Part shown: in pieces, positions 49,004 to 58,407 of the stretch
How the letters are laid out: each line of letters opens with the position of its first letter
Numbering within the stretch: the stretch's first letter is position 1
Program-made: the position numbers and the translations under genes
Assembly (NCBI RefSeq): GCF_000455125.1
Contig: NZ_AUWR01000008.1
Span: forward strand, 310,001 to 374,000
Source: Mycobacterium sp. UM_WGJ
Lineage (GTDB): Bacteria > Actinomycetota > Actinomycetes > Mycobacteriales > Mycobacteriaceae
Direction: 5' to 3'
Length of the DNA: 64,000 nt
Notes under the pieces: model-generated
The model's database searches: none
What the model was told of the DNA's origin: nothing
The model's input: the letters and a program-made list of their open reading frames with translations, nothing else

Positions 49004-50257
49004 TTAGACGGGACGGGTGTGGCCGTCACCCCACACGATCCATTTGGTCGACGTCAGCTCCGGCAGACCCATGGGGCCCCGGGCGTGCAGCTTCTGGGTG
49101 GAGATGCCGATCTCGGCGCCGAACCCGAACTGCTCGCCGTCGGTGAAGGCCGTGGAGGCGTTAACCATGACCGCGGCCGCGTCGACCTGCTCGCTGAACC
49201 GCTGGGCGGCCGCCATGTTGGTGGTGACGATGGCCTCGGTGTGGCCGGTGCCGTACTCGTTGATGTGGTCGATCGCGTCCTCGAGCCCGTCGACCACCGA
49301 AAGGGCGATGTCCATCGCCAGGTATTCACGACGCAGATGATCCTCGGCGGCGGCATCCTCGGCATCACCGTGCACCGCGACTCCGGCGGCGGTCAACGCG
49401 TCCACCAGCCGCGGCAATGCGGATGCGGCGATCGCCCTGTCGATCAGCAGCGTCTCGGCGGCATTGCAGACACTGGGCCGACGGGTCTTGGAGTTCAACA
49501 GCACCTGTTCGGCGATGTCAAGATCGGCGGCCTCATGGATGTAGACGTGGCAGTTGCCGACACCGGTCTCGATGGTGGGCACCAACGCGTCACGCACCAC
49601 GGCTTCGATCAATCCGGCTCCGCCGCGCGGGATCACCACGTCGACCAGTCCGCGCGCCTGGATCAGATGAGTGACCGTGGCGCGATCCACCGACGAGAGC
49701 AACTGCACCGCGTCGGCGGGCAGGTCCTCGGCCTCCAGAGCGCCACGCAGCACGTCCACCAAAGCCTGGTTGGAGTGGGCCGCCGACGAACTGCCGCGCA
49801 GCAGTGCGGCGTTGCCGGACTTCAGGGTCAGCCCGAATGCGTCGACGGTCACGTTGGGCCGGCCCTCATAGACCATGCCCACCACGCCCAGCGGGACGCG
49901 CTGCTGACGCAGCAGTAGTCCGTTGGGCAGGGTGTAGCCGCGCAGCACCTCGCCGACCGGGTCGGGCAGGCCGGCGACCTGACGCAGTCCCGCGGCGATC
50001 CCGTCGACCCGAGACTTGGTCAGCGCCAGCCGGTCCAGAATGGCCTCGGGAGTGCCGGCGTCACGGGCAGCGGCGACGTCGCGGTCATTGGCGGCCAGGA
50101 TGTCGTCGGCGTGGGCCAGCAGCGCGTCGGCGGCGGCGTTCAGCGCACTGTTCTTGGCCGCCGTGGACAACGCCGTCAGGGAACGCGAGGCGACCCTGGC
50201 GCGGCGGGCGGCGTCATGGACCTCTTGGCGCAGGTCGGGAAGCACGGGGACGCTCAT
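49004..50257 (-). CDS. proA: ProA gamma-glutamyl phosphate reductase
   Basis: A 417-residue enzyme of proline synthesis, reducing glutamyl-5-phosphate to the semialdehyde with NADPH. The catalytic Cys is in [15 protein letters not shown], and [15 protein letters not shown] and [11 protein letters not shown] are ProA signatures. ProB, the preceding enzyme, is encoded 13 kb away at the right edge, as in M. tuberculosis. Confidence 0.94.
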   Translation of the reverse strand: MSVPVLPDLRQEVHDAARRARVASRSLTALSTAAKNSALNAAADALLAHADDILAANDRDVAAARDAGTPEAILDRLALTKSRVDGIAAGLRQVAGLPDPVGEVLRGYTLPNGLLLRQQRVPLGVVGMVYEGRPNVTVDAFGLTLKSGNAALLRGSSSAAHSNQALVDVLRGALEAEDLPADAVQLLSSVDRATVTHLIQARGLVDVVIPRGGAGLIEAVVRDALVPTIETGVGNCHVYIHEAADLDIAEQVLLNSKTRRPSVCNAAETLLIDRAIAASALPRLVDALTAAGVAVHGDAEDAAAEDHLRREYLAMDIALSVVDGLEDAIDHINEYGTGHTEAIVTTNMAAAQRFSEQVDAAAVMVNASTAFTDGEQFGFGAEIGISTQKLHARGPMGLPELTSTKWIVWGDGHTRPV

Positions 50258-50300
50258 CGTGCCAGCGTATCGGCGAACGCCCGATCAGGTAAAACGGCCC

Positions 50301-50412
50301 CGCTGTGTTGACGTGCGGCGACCCGCTTCGACCGGCTCCGCCGCCCTCACGATCGCCGCTGTGTTGACTTACGGCGACCCGCTTCGACCGGCTCCGCCGC
50401 CCTCACGATCGC
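50301..50412. repeat. 56-bp tandem direct repeat (two copies)
   Basis: CGCTGTGTTGAC... at 50301-50356 is repeated at 50357-50412 with two mismatches (54/56), and the next bases start a third copy (CGCTG). Each unit contains GCGGCG and CCGCCGC arms that can fold into a hairpin. The right copy includes the last bases and stop of the channel gene. It could be a MIRU-like intergenic repeat or a local duplication. Confidence 0.8.
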
Positions 50413-51782
50413 CGCTGCGCAACAGCCGTGCGAGGCCGCTGATCGATGATCCGGCCCAGTTCCTGCAGCAACAGCGGCTTGGCCATCACCAGCTCCTCGA
50501 TGTGTTCGCGATCGATGACCACCGCGGTCACCTCCTCCAATGCCCGGGCGTCGAACGGGCTGGCTTGGCGGGTCAGTGTGGTGATCCCGAGAAACGCCCC
50601 ATGGCGCAACGTGGCACCTGGCTGGTCCGGATCCTCGCTGCTGATCCGGACACTGCCGTCGGTCAGAAATGTCATGGCCGTCGGTACCTGACCGGCTTGC
50701 TGCAGTGGTTCGTCGGCGCCATACCGGACGACCCTGGCGTAGGGCACCAGGGCCTGCTGGTCTGCCTCGGTCAGTCGCAGGGCGGGCGCCACCACGGTCC
50801 GCAGCGCCTCGGCCACCCGTTCCGGCGTGCAGAAATCGTCGGTGGCGCCGTCAAGGTGCAGTCCCTCCCGCCGCGAGGCGTACCAGAGCCACCGCTGGAA
50901 GGTTGCCTGCGCAGCGCCGTCGTCGCTGGGTGTGTCGACCGCGATGGCGGTGCGGTACTGGCCGCCACCCAGCGCCGCCGATTCCGGTGCCGCGCCGGTG
51001 GTCCGCATCGGCAGAGCGGTGGCAACGCGCGACAACAACGCGCACACCCGGTCCGGCGGATCGCCGACGGCGAACGAGGTGGTGATCGACACCCGGTGCG
51101 CACCGCTGGATCGGCTGATGTTGGTGAACGAGGTGCCGGCCAGCACCGAGTTCGGCGTGACCTGCAGCCCGTCGGCGGTGCTGATGTGTACCGCGCGCCA
51201 GTTCACTTCCACGACCCGGCCGTGGGCGGTCGGGGTGGACAGCCAGTCGCCAATCCGGAACGGCTGCTCGAAGAGCATGAACAGACCCGAAACGATCTGA
51301 CCGACCGAGTTCTGCAGCATCAGGCCGATAACCACCGACGTCACACCCAGCGCGGTGAACAGGCCGCCGATCTTGGCGTCCCACACCAGGGACAGCGTCA
51401 GGGCCAGGCCCACACCGATCAGCAGGAACCGGGCGACATCGATGAAGATGGTCGGAATGCGGCCCCGCCAGGACCCTTGGGGGGCGCTCTGGAAGAAGGT
51501 GACGTCGAGCACCGCCAGCAACAACACCAGCAACACGAAGCCGAACGCGGTGTAAATGACGCGCAGAGTCGGATCCTCGCCGGGCACGCCGGCCACCTTT
51601 GCCAGCAGCACCAGCAAGGCGCCCAGCGGCAATAGGTAATTACGAGCCAATGCCACCGGCCGGGCCAGGTAGCTGCCTCGGCGCGCCAGCACCCCATGCC
51701 CTTCGGTCAGCGCGACCAGGCCCGCGGGGAATCCGATGGCGACCCCGATCGCCCAGTAGAGCCACGACCCGAAGACGTTCAC
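50403..51782 (-). CDS. MscS-type channel with C-terminal cyclic-nucleotide-binding-like domain (Rv2434c-like)
   Basis: A 459-residue membrane protein. There are about four helices in the first 200 residues, then the MscS pore helix and beta domain (VTSVVIGLMLQNSVGQIVSGLFMLFEQPFRIGD, VVEVNWRAVHI). A C-terminal domain (about 340-455) resembles a cyclic-nucleotide-binding fold. In place of the phosphate-binding cassette Glu (FGE) the protein has LGI, so nucleotide binding is doubtful; an Arg is present in DARAL. Its GTG overlaps the stop of the cyclase gene (GTGA). Its stop lies in the 56-bp repeat. Confidence 0.83.
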   Translation of the reverse strand: MNVFGSWLYWAIGVAIGFPAGLVALTEGHGVLARRGSYLARPVALARNYLLPLGALLVLLAKVAGVPGEDPTLRVIYTAFGFVLLVLLLAVLDVTFFQSAPQGSWRGRIPTIFIDVARFLLIGVGLALTLSLVWDAKIGGLFTALGVTSVVIGLMLQNSVGQIVSGLFMLFEQPFRIGDWLSTPTAHGRVVEVNWRAVHISTADGLQVTPNSVLAGTSFTNISRSSGAHRVSITTSFAVGDPPDRVCALLSRVATALPMRTTGAAPESAALGGGQYRTAIAVDTPSDDGAAQATFQRWLWYASRREGLHLDGATDDFCTPERVAEALRTVVAPALRLTEADQQALVPYARVVRYGADEPLQQAGQVPTAMTFLTDGSVRISSEDPDQPGATLRHGAFLGITTLTRQASPFDARALEEVTAVVIDREHIEELVMAKPLLLQELGRIIDQRPRTAVAQRRS

Positions 51783-53950
51783 GGCGCCTCGGACACTCTC
51801 GGGGCCAATTTCCAGGTCTGTTCCTGGGCGTCACCGACGGTCATGGTGCCGGCCGGAGCGAACTCCGCCGCGTCGTCGAGCATGTCGCGCACCGCCGCGG
51901 TGACGTAGATGCCAGATTCCGGTGTGTGCCTGCGCAACTGGTAGGCGAGGTTGACCGCCGAGCCCCAGAGGTCATAGGTGACACCGGATCGGCCCACCAG
52001 ACCGCTGATGACTTCGCCGGTGTTGACTCCGGCCCACAGGCTCAGCTGGTACCCGGATTTGATGGCGAACCGCTCGACGATCCGTTGCAACTCGGAGGCG
52101 AATTCGACGATTCGGTGCACTCCGTCCAGGCGTGGTGTGGTCAAGCCGCAGCCGGCCAGATAGCCGTTGTACATCGTCCGGATTCGTTCCACGCCAACGG
52201 CTTCGGCTGCCGCGTCGAACTGCCTGACCAAGTCGTCGACGATTGTCACCAATTCGCTCGCGGAGATTTCGGAGGACAATTGATCGATGCCCTGCAGCTC
52301 TGCGTAGATGACAGTGACGTTGTGGTGCACGTCCGAGATAGCCTGCTCGCCCCCGCGATAGCGCCGCACCAGCGATTCCGGCATCAGCGACAACATCAGC
52401 TCGTCGTTCTGCTTGCGCTGCTGGCTGAGCAACTCCTCCTTGGTGCGAAGGCTGTAGCTCATGTCGTTGAACGCCTTGGTCAGATCGCCGATCTCGTCAG
52501 CCGTTCGAGCCGGTACCACGGCGCTGTAATCGCCGGCACTGATCCGTTGGGCGGCGGCCTGCAGCCGCCGGATCGGTTGCAGGAACAGCCGGGCAAGCAA
52601 CATCGCCAGCACACAGATCGCGAAGATCACCCCGGTGGTGGCCAGCACCACTCTCCTACTGAAGGAGGTGACGCCGGAAAAGGCGTCGGAGTACTCCCTG
52701 GTCGCCAGGATCGACCACTGCAGGTCCGAGTTGGGCACGGCCAACGGCGCGTACGCCGTCAGTTCGCGTTTGCCCAAATAGTCGTACCCGGTGGTGAGCG
52801 TTCCGGACTGGCCGCGCTGCGCGGCCTGCAGGCCCGGTCCACCGACCGGCTGCACCAAGGTGGTGGTCCCCAACCGCACCGCGCGGTCCACCGTCGCCTC
52901 AGAGGTTCCCGCCTCCACCGCTTCACGGCGATAGCGCTCGGGATCCTCCAGGAACAACCGCGAATCGGAACGCATCAGGTCGTCCGGACCGGCCAGGTAG
53001 GTCTCGGCGGTGTGGCCCAGCCCGGCCGCATCCCAGTCGCGGTCGACGGTCATGATTCGGGTGATCTTGGCACTGGGCAGCGCCAAGGCCAACACACCCT
53101 CGACCTCGCCCTTGGTGCCCACCGGTGAGACCAGCCAGGCGGTCGGCGCGTCCAGTTGGGGCTGGTAGGGCTGGAAATCGGTGATCCAGACGAAGTTGAC
53201 CGCGTTGGCCGCCAGTGCTTTGCGGTAGGCGTCCCGCAGGCCGGATTCGCGGTAGGGGCCGGTGAGCAGGTTCGTGCCCAGGTCCACACCCTTGTTGACC
53301 GAATAGACCACGTTGCCTTGGGTGTCCAGCAGCAACGCATCCCGGTACTCGTTGAGCTGAACAACCTCGGTGAAGACACCGTTGAACTGGGCATTTGCCG
53401 CTGACCAAGCACTGCCGTCACCCGCATCGTCGAGTTTCTTGGAGTCTCCGGCGAAGCCTGCGGTGTAGTGCGCCTGCAGGTAGCGCTGCGCGTTCGAAGT
53501 GGGCAGGAACGCGGCGACGTCCGCCTTCTCACCGGTGCGTTCGGTCAGCGCCGTGGTGAAGTTGTCGCGGTAATAGCCCACGATGGTCCGCTGCTGCTCG
53601 GGCGTGACCGGAGCATTCGCGAGTTGGTCGAATCCGGCGCTGAACGCCTTGACTGCGGAAGCCGCGGTCACTCCCCCGCTGACGATCACCAGGGCGTTGG
53701 ACATATCGGCGAACAAGCCGGCGACTGCGCGACGCTGCAACTCGCGAGCCTGCACCAGTTTGTTGGTCGCCGCATGCTGCAATTCCTCTGCGCCATACTG
53801 GAACTCGACAAAACCGACCACCGCGACCGAGGCGACGCTGGTCAGCAGCAGGATGATCATCAGCTTGGTCTTGATACTGAGCCGGGCCGCCAGCCGCCGG
53901 TACAGGCGCTCATCGCTCGCCTGAATCACTGTCGACGGTGCGGAGTCCAC
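51779..53950 (-). CDS. Membrane sensor with HAMP and degenerate class III cyclase domain (Rv2435c-like)
   Basis: A 723-residue receptor. It has TM1 about residues 31-50, a large external ligand-sensing domain (Cache-like, about 55-430), TM2 about 433-455 and a HAMP linker (QPIRRLQAAAQRISAGDYSA). The cyclase-like domain occupies about 540-690. Canonical metal-binding Asp residues appear changed: VIYAELQGID has Glu where Asp is usual, and TMYNGYLAG replaces the usual IGDA block. The VNLA block is kept. Catalysis is therefore doubtful. The GTG at 53950 has GGGAG seven bases upstream, which fixes the start over longer frames. Coupled to the channel gene. Confidence 0.82.
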   Translation of the reverse strand: MDSAPSTVIQASDERLYRRLAARLSIKTKLMIILLLTSVASVAVVGFVEFQYGAEELQHAATNKLVQARELQRRAVAGLFADMSNALVIVSGGVTAASAVKAFSAGFDQLANAPVTPEQQRTIVGYYRDNFTTALTERTGEKADVAAFLPTSNAQRYLQAHYTAGFAGDSKKLDDAGDGSAWSAANAQFNGVFTEVVQLNEYRDALLLDTQGNVVYSVNKGVDLGTNLLTGPYRESGLRDAYRKALAANAVNFVWITDFQPYQPQLDAPTAWLVSPVGTKGEVEGVLALALPSAKITRIMTVDRDWDAAGLGHTAETYLAGPDDLMRSDSRLFLEDPERYRREAVEAGTSEATVDRAVRLGTTTLVQPVGGPGLQAAQRGQSGTLTTGYDYLGKRELTAYAPLAVPNSDLQWSILATREYSDAFSGVTSFSRRVVLATTGVIFAICVLAMLLARLFLQPIRRLQAAAQRISAGDYSAVVPARTADEIGDLTKAFNDMSYSLRTKEELLSQQRKQNDELMLSLMPESLVRRYRGGEQAISDVHHNVTVIYAELQGIDQLSSEISASELVTIVDDLVRQFDAAAEAVGVERIRTMYNGYLAGCGLTTPRLDGVHRIVEFASELQRIVERFAIKSGYQLSLWAGVNTGEVISGLVGRSGVTYDLWGSAVNLAYQLRRHTPESGIYVTAAVRDMLDDAAEFAPAGTMTVGDAQEQTWKLAPRVSEAP

Positions 53951-54037
53951 TCGGCGGCTCCCTTCTCCGGTTGCCGGTGGATTTTCACAGTAGGGGATGC
54001 ACCACATTCCACGGCTGCAAATGCGAAGCTGAAACCC

Positions 54038-54898
54038 ATGGCGACGCGGGTGTGCGTAGTGGGCAGCGTGAACGCCGACACCGTCTTCGCCGTCGCCGCG
54101 CTTCCGGCCGCAGGCGAGACGGTGCTGGCCACGGCGCGCAGCACCCACCCCGGCGGGAAGGGCGCCAACCAGGCGGTGGCCGCGGCACGCGCGGGAGCCC
54201 GCGTGCAGTTCGTGGGCGCGGTCGGCGACGATGACGCCGGGCTACTGCTGCGCCGGCACCTGCAGAGCAACGGCGTCGGAACCGCCGGCCTCATGACGGC
54301 GCCCGGGCCCAGTGGCTCGGCGGTCATCATGGTGGACCCGTCCGGGGAGAACACCATCGTGGTGGACCCGGGCGCCAACGGTGCGTGGGCGCTGACTTCC
54401 AGCCAGCGCGACCTGATCGCCGACTGCGACGTGCTGCTGATGCAGTTGGAGATCCCGATCCCGGTGGCCGCCGCGGCCGCCGGGCTCGCCCACGCGCACG
54501 GGGCGACGGTGATCCTCAACGTGTCCCCACCCGCGGCGGACGTGGCGGGGCTCCTCGACCTGGTTGACGTCGCCGTGGTCAACGAGTCCGAATCCGCGCG
54601 ATTCCACCACCAGGTGCCGCACCGGGTCGTCACGCTGGGGTCGCGTGGCGCGCGCTACTCCGGTGTCGACGGCACCGTCGAGGTGCCGTCACCGGTGGTC
54701 GATGCCGCCGACACGTCCGGCGCGGGCGATGTCTTTGCCGGCGTGTTGGCGACCGAATGGGCTGGCGGGGTCGAACGGGCGCTGCAATACGCCTGTGCGG
54801 CTGGGGCGTTGGCGACACTGGTGGTCGGTGCCGGGGACTGCGCGCCGAGCGCTGAGGCGATCAGCGCAGCGCTTGATGCGTTCACGCCCGAACGGTGA
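54038..54898 (+). CDS. rbsK: Ribokinase
   Basis: A 286-residue PfkB-family sugar kinase. GGKGANQAVAAAR is the N-terminal signature, and DTSGAGDVFAGVLA contains the catalytic Asp and anion hole. VNAD at the start and PSGENTIVVDPGAN match ribokinases, so ribose to ribose-5-phosphate is the likely reaction. Divergent from the cyclase gene. No ribosome site is clear, but the protein family begins at this ATG. Confidence 0.87.
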   Translation: MATRVCVVGSVNADTVFAVAALPAAGETVLATARSTHPGGKGANQAVAAARAGARVQFVGAVGDDDAGLLLRRHLQSNGVGTAGLMTAPGPSGSAVIMVDPSGENTIVVDPGANGAWALTSSQRDLIADCDVLLMQLEIPIPVAAAAAGLAHAHGATVILNVSPPAADVAGLLDLVDVAVVNESESARFHHQVPHRVVTLGSRGARYSGVDGTVEVPSPVVDAADTSGAGDVFAGVLATEWAGGVERALQYACAAGALATLVVGAGDCAPSAEAISAALDAFTPER

Positions 54899-54992
54899 AG
54901 ACCCAGGTCGACGTCGGATGCGGGCTGACCGCCCCGGATCCCCCAGTTGTGCCGATCCACCTCGTGCAAAGTGACCATCACGTGCCAGACGA

Positions 54993-55736
54993 TCAGTCCC
55001 GTTTGGCCCGCACCCACTGGATGGTGCCGAAGTTCTTGACCCGAACACTGGTCAGGCCGTGGTGTTCCAGGGTATCGGCGATCTCGTCGTCGTCGAACAC
55101 CCGCGCACCGGCCTTGGGCAGCACCTGCCACAGTCGCGAGGCCGATCCCGCGGTGGGCACCATCAGTGCGAGGCGCCCACCGGGCTTGAGCACCCTCGCC
55201 ATCTCACCCAGCGCCGATACCGGATCGGGGATCAGTTGCAGGACAGCGATCGACACGACCGCGTCGACGGTCTGGTCGCGCAGCGGCAGGTGCTGTGCAT
55301 CGGCACGCAGGAAGCCGGTCTGGGAGCCGGCCTGCACCCGTACCGCCCGGGCCAGCATCGGTGCTGAGACGTCGACGCCCAGGGCCAGACCGTCGGGGCC
55401 GACAGCCTGGGCCAGCGAGGTGGTGATGCTTCCCGGCCCGCAGCCGACATCCAGCGCCACCCCGCCGGCGGGGATCGCCAGCCAGTCGATCGGATGCTGC
55501 CAGGCCTCGAGCAGCCGGCGGGCCACCGCTTGGGCATTGTCGTAGAACATCGACCCGAACGACGAGGCCCACAGCCGCTGGATGGCGCCGGTGTTCTGCT
55601 GTGTGCCCACCTCCCCTGCCTCATCGAGCAGATCGAGATAGCCGCGGCTCACCTGCGGGTCCGACGGTGGATCGCTGAGCAGGGTCATGGCCCGCTGCAA
55701 CGCCGGTGACAACGGAAACCTTCGAATGTCAGCCAT
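54993..55736 (-). CDS. SAM-dependent methyltransferase, target unknown
   Basis: A 247-residue class I methyltransferase with motif I LDVGCGPGSITTSLA near residue 95, LGVDVSAPML, DAQHLPLRDQTVDAVVS and VLKPGGRLALMVP. The first about 80 residues are helical and unlike common UbiE enzymes. It is co-directional with nadE, which ends 16 bp away, so the two may be co-transcribed. No target can be named. Confidence 0.8.
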   Translation of the reverse strand: MADIRRFPLSPALQRAMTLLSDPPSDPQVSRGYLDLLDEAGEVGTQQNTGAIQRLWASSFGSMFYDNAQAVARRLLEAWQHPIDWLAIPAGGVALDVGCGPGSITTSLAQAVGPDGLALGVDVSAPMLARAVRVQAGSQTGFLRADAQHLPLRDQTVDAVVSIAVLQLIPDPVSALGEMARVLKPGGRLALMVPTAGSASRLWQVLPKAGARVFDDDEIADTLEHHGLTSVRVKNFGTIQWVRAKRD

Positions 55737-55751
55737 CCTCGCTGCTCCTTC

Positions 55752-57806
55752 CTACGCCTGCGGAATCTCCCGTTCGATCTCGTCGAGCCAGATCCGCGCC
55801 GACATGTCCGAGGGTGCCCGCCATTCTCCGCGCGGCGACAGCGAACCGCCGTGGGACACCTTGGGCCCGTTCGGCAGCGCCGAGCGCTTGAATTGGCTGA
55901 ACGAATAGAACCGCTGCACAAACACTTTGAGCCAGTGTCGAATATCCGCCAAGGAATAGGCCTGCCGCTTGTCCGCCGGATATCCGGGCGGCCAGGAACC
56001 CGACTCCACGTCATGCCAGGCATGCCAGGCCAAGAACGCGGTCTTGGCCGGGGTGAATCCGTACCGCAGCGCCTGAAACAGCGCGAAGTCCTGCAGCGAG
56101 TACGGGCCCACCTTGTCCTCGCTGCGCTGAATCTCTTCGCCGTCGGTCGCCGGCACCAGTTCGGGGCTGATCTCGGTATTGAGCACCGAGGCCAGTACCG
56201 CGCACACATCGGAGTCGAACTCCCCGGAGTTGATCACCCACCGGATCAGGTGCTGGATCAGGGTTTTGGGCACGCCGCCGTTGACGTTGTAGTGCGACAT
56301 CTGATCGCCTACCCCGTAGGTGGACCAGCCCAGCGCCAGCTCGGACAGGTCGCCGGTGCCCAGCACAATGCCGCCGTGCTGGTTGGCGATTCGGAACAGG
56401 TAGTCGGTGCGCAGGCCCGCCTGCACGTTCTCGAACGTGACGTCGTAGACGGCTTCGCCGCGCGCGAACGGGTGCCCGAGCTCGGACAGCATCAACTTCG
56501 CGGTTTCGCGGATGTCGATCTCCGCGAACGTCACCCCCAGCGCCTTGCTCAGCGCGGCGGCGTTGGCCTTGGTGCGCTCACCGGTGGCAAAGCCGGGCAT
56601 GGTGAACGCGAGAATGTCGCTGCGCGGCCGGTTTTCCCGGTCCATCGCCCGGGCGGCGACAATCAGGGCGTGGGTCGAATCCAGTCCGCCGGAGACCCCG
56701 ATGACCACCTTGGGACAGTTCAGCGCGCGCAGCCGCTGCTCCAGACCGGAAACCTGGATGTTGTAGGCCTCGTAGCAGTCCTGTTGCAGTCGCTGCGGAT
56801 TCGACGGCACGAACGGGAATCGTTCGACCACCCGCCGCAGCCCGATGTCCCCGGCCGGCGGATCCAGCATGAACTCCACCCGCCGGAACGCCTGCACCGC
56901 ATCCCGGTGGTGGCGGCGGTTGTCGTCAAAGGTGCCCATCCGCAGCCGCTCCGAGCGCAGCAGCCCGAGGTCGACGTCGGCGACCGATCGGCGGGGACCG
57001 TTGGGGAACCGTTCGCTTTCGCCGAGCAGCGTGCCGTTCTCCCAGATCATGGTCTGGCCGTCCCAGGCGAGATCGGTGGTCGACTCGCCTTCTCCCGCGG
57101 CGGCATAGACATAGGCGGCCAGGCAGCGCGCCGAGGCCGACCGGGCCAACAGGCAGCGGTCGTCGGCACGCCCGACGGTGATCGGGCTGCCGGACAGGTT
57201 GGCCAGCACCGTCGCGCCGGCCAGGGCAGCCTGGGCGCTGGGCGGCACCGGCACGAACATGTCCTCGCACACCTCGGCGTGCAGCACGAACCCAGGCAGG
57301 TCGGTCGCGGCGAACAGCAGGTCCGGCCCGAACGGGGTCTCTGCGTCGCCCAGCCGGATGAGTCCGCGTTCGTCGGCGCCGGCCGCCAGTTGGCGGCCTT
57401 CGTAGAACTCCCGATAGGTGGGCAGGTAGGACTTCGGCGCGACCCCGAGGATGCGCCCGCGGTGAATGACGACCGCGGTGTTGTACACGCGATGCGCGTA
57501 GCGCAGTGGCGCTCCCACCACCAGGACCGGCAGTAGCTCCGCCGAGGCCGCGACCACGTCGAGCAGTGCCGCCTCGACGGCGCTGAGCAGGCTGTCCTGC
57601 TGCACGATGTCGTCGATGGAGTATCCCGACAGGGTGAGTTCGGGAAACACAGCCAGCGCGACGCCGTCGTCGTGGCAGTCGCGCGCCAGCTGTAGCACCG
57701 ACTCGGCGTTGGCGGCCGGGTCGGCGAGCGTGGTGCGGTGCGTGCAGGCGGCAACCCGCGCGAACCCGTGCCGGTAGGCGTTGTAGAAGTCCCCAGAATG
57801 CTCCAT
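55752..57806 (-). CDS. nadE: NadE glutamine-dependent NAD synthetase
   Basis: A 684-residue enzyme converting deamido-NAD to NAD with glutamine nitrogen. The glutaminase triad is Glu56 (FPELTLSGYS), Lys125 (APKSYLPTY) and Cys180 (HAEVCEDMF). The synthetase half shows SGGLDSTHAL near residue 365 and ends NGPKVSHGGSLSPRGEWRAPSD. Length fits M. tuberculosis NadE (679). ATG 57806 chosen; another ATG three codons upstream is possible. Confidence 0.95.
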   Translation of the reverse strand: MEHSGDFYNAYRHGFARVAACTHRTTLADPAANAESVLQLARDCHDDGVALAVFPELTLSGYSIDDIVQQDSLLSAVEAALLDVVAASAELLPVLVVGAPLRYAHRVYNTAVVIHRGRILGVAPKSYLPTYREFYEGRQLAAGADERGLIRLGDAETPFGPDLLFAATDLPGFVLHAEVCEDMFVPVPPSAQAALAGATVLANLSGSPITVGRADDRCLLARSASARCLAAYVYAAAGEGESTTDLAWDGQTMIWENGTLLGESERFPNGPRRSVADVDLGLLRSERLRMGTFDDNRRHHRDAVQAFRRVEFMLDPPAGDIGLRRVVERFPFVPSNPQRLQQDCYEAYNIQVSGLEQRLRALNCPKVVIGVSGGLDSTHALIVAARAMDRENRPRSDILAFTMPGFATGERTKANAAALSKALGVTFAEIDIRETAKLMLSELGHPFARGEAVYDVTFENVQAGLRTDYLFRIANQHGGIVLGTGDLSELALGWSTYGVGDQMSHYNVNGGVPKTLIQHLIRWVINSGEFDSDVCAVLASVLNTEISPELVPATDGEEIQRSEDKVGPYSLQDFALFQALRYGFTPAKTAFLAWHAWHDVESGSWPPGYPADKRQAYSLADIRHWLKVFVQRFYSFSQFKRSALPNGPKVSHGGSLSPRGEWRAPSDMSARIWLDEIEREIPQA

Positions 57807-57863
57807 TGCCCCCATTGTCGCCCGGACTGTGTCAACGTGCAGCTTTCGGGTATCACCAGGGGC

Positions 57864-58403
57864 ATGACCGATACCGCGGTAATCGTCGTCGACATGCTCA
57901 ACTCCTACCGCCATGCCGACGCCGAACAACTGGCCGACAACGTCGCACAGATCGTCGAACCGCTGGCCGACCTGGTGGAACGCAGCCGGGCCGCCGATGA
58001 TGTCGACCTGATCTACGTCAACGACAACTACGGCGACTTCACCGCTGGATTCGCCCAGATCGCCGCGTCGGCGCTGGATGGCTCCAGACCCGAACTGGTG
58101 CGGCCCATCGCCCCGGTAGCCGGCGACCGGTTGATGACCAAGGTGCGACACAGCGCCTTCTACTCCACTCCGCTGGAGTATCTGCTGGGCCGGCTCGGCA
58201 CCCAGCGGTTGATCCTGACCGGGCAGGTCACCGAGCAATGCATCCTCTACACCGCTCTGGACGCCTATGTCCGGCACCTTCCGGTGGTGATACCGGTCGA
58301 CGCGGTCGCCCACATCGACGCCGCACTGGGTGCCGCCGCACTGGAGATGATGTGCCGCAACATGGCTGCCGAGCAGTCGACCGCCGCGAAGTGCCTACGC
58401 TAG
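57864..58403 (+). CDS. Isochorismatase-family cysteine hydrolase
   Basis: A 179-residue protein with the Asp-Lys-Cys triad of the family: VVDMLNSY (Asp), MTKVRHSAF (Lys) and GQVTEQCILYTA (Cys). Relatives include nicotinamidases and other amidases. Divergent from nadE and followed four bases later by a sirtuin, so a nicotinamide-related role is attractive. However, the zinc-binding pattern of PncA is not evident, so the substrate stays open. Confidence 0.83.
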   Translation: MTDTAVIVVDMLNSYRHADAEQLADNVAQIVEPLADLVERSRAADDVDLIYVNDNYGDFTAGFAQIAASALDGSRPELVRPIAPVAGDRLMTKVRHSAFYSTPLEYLLGRLGTQRLILTGQVTEQCILYTALDAYVRHLPVVIPVDAVAHIDAALGAAALEMMCRNMAAEQSTAAKCLR

Positions 58404-58407
58404 CCGG

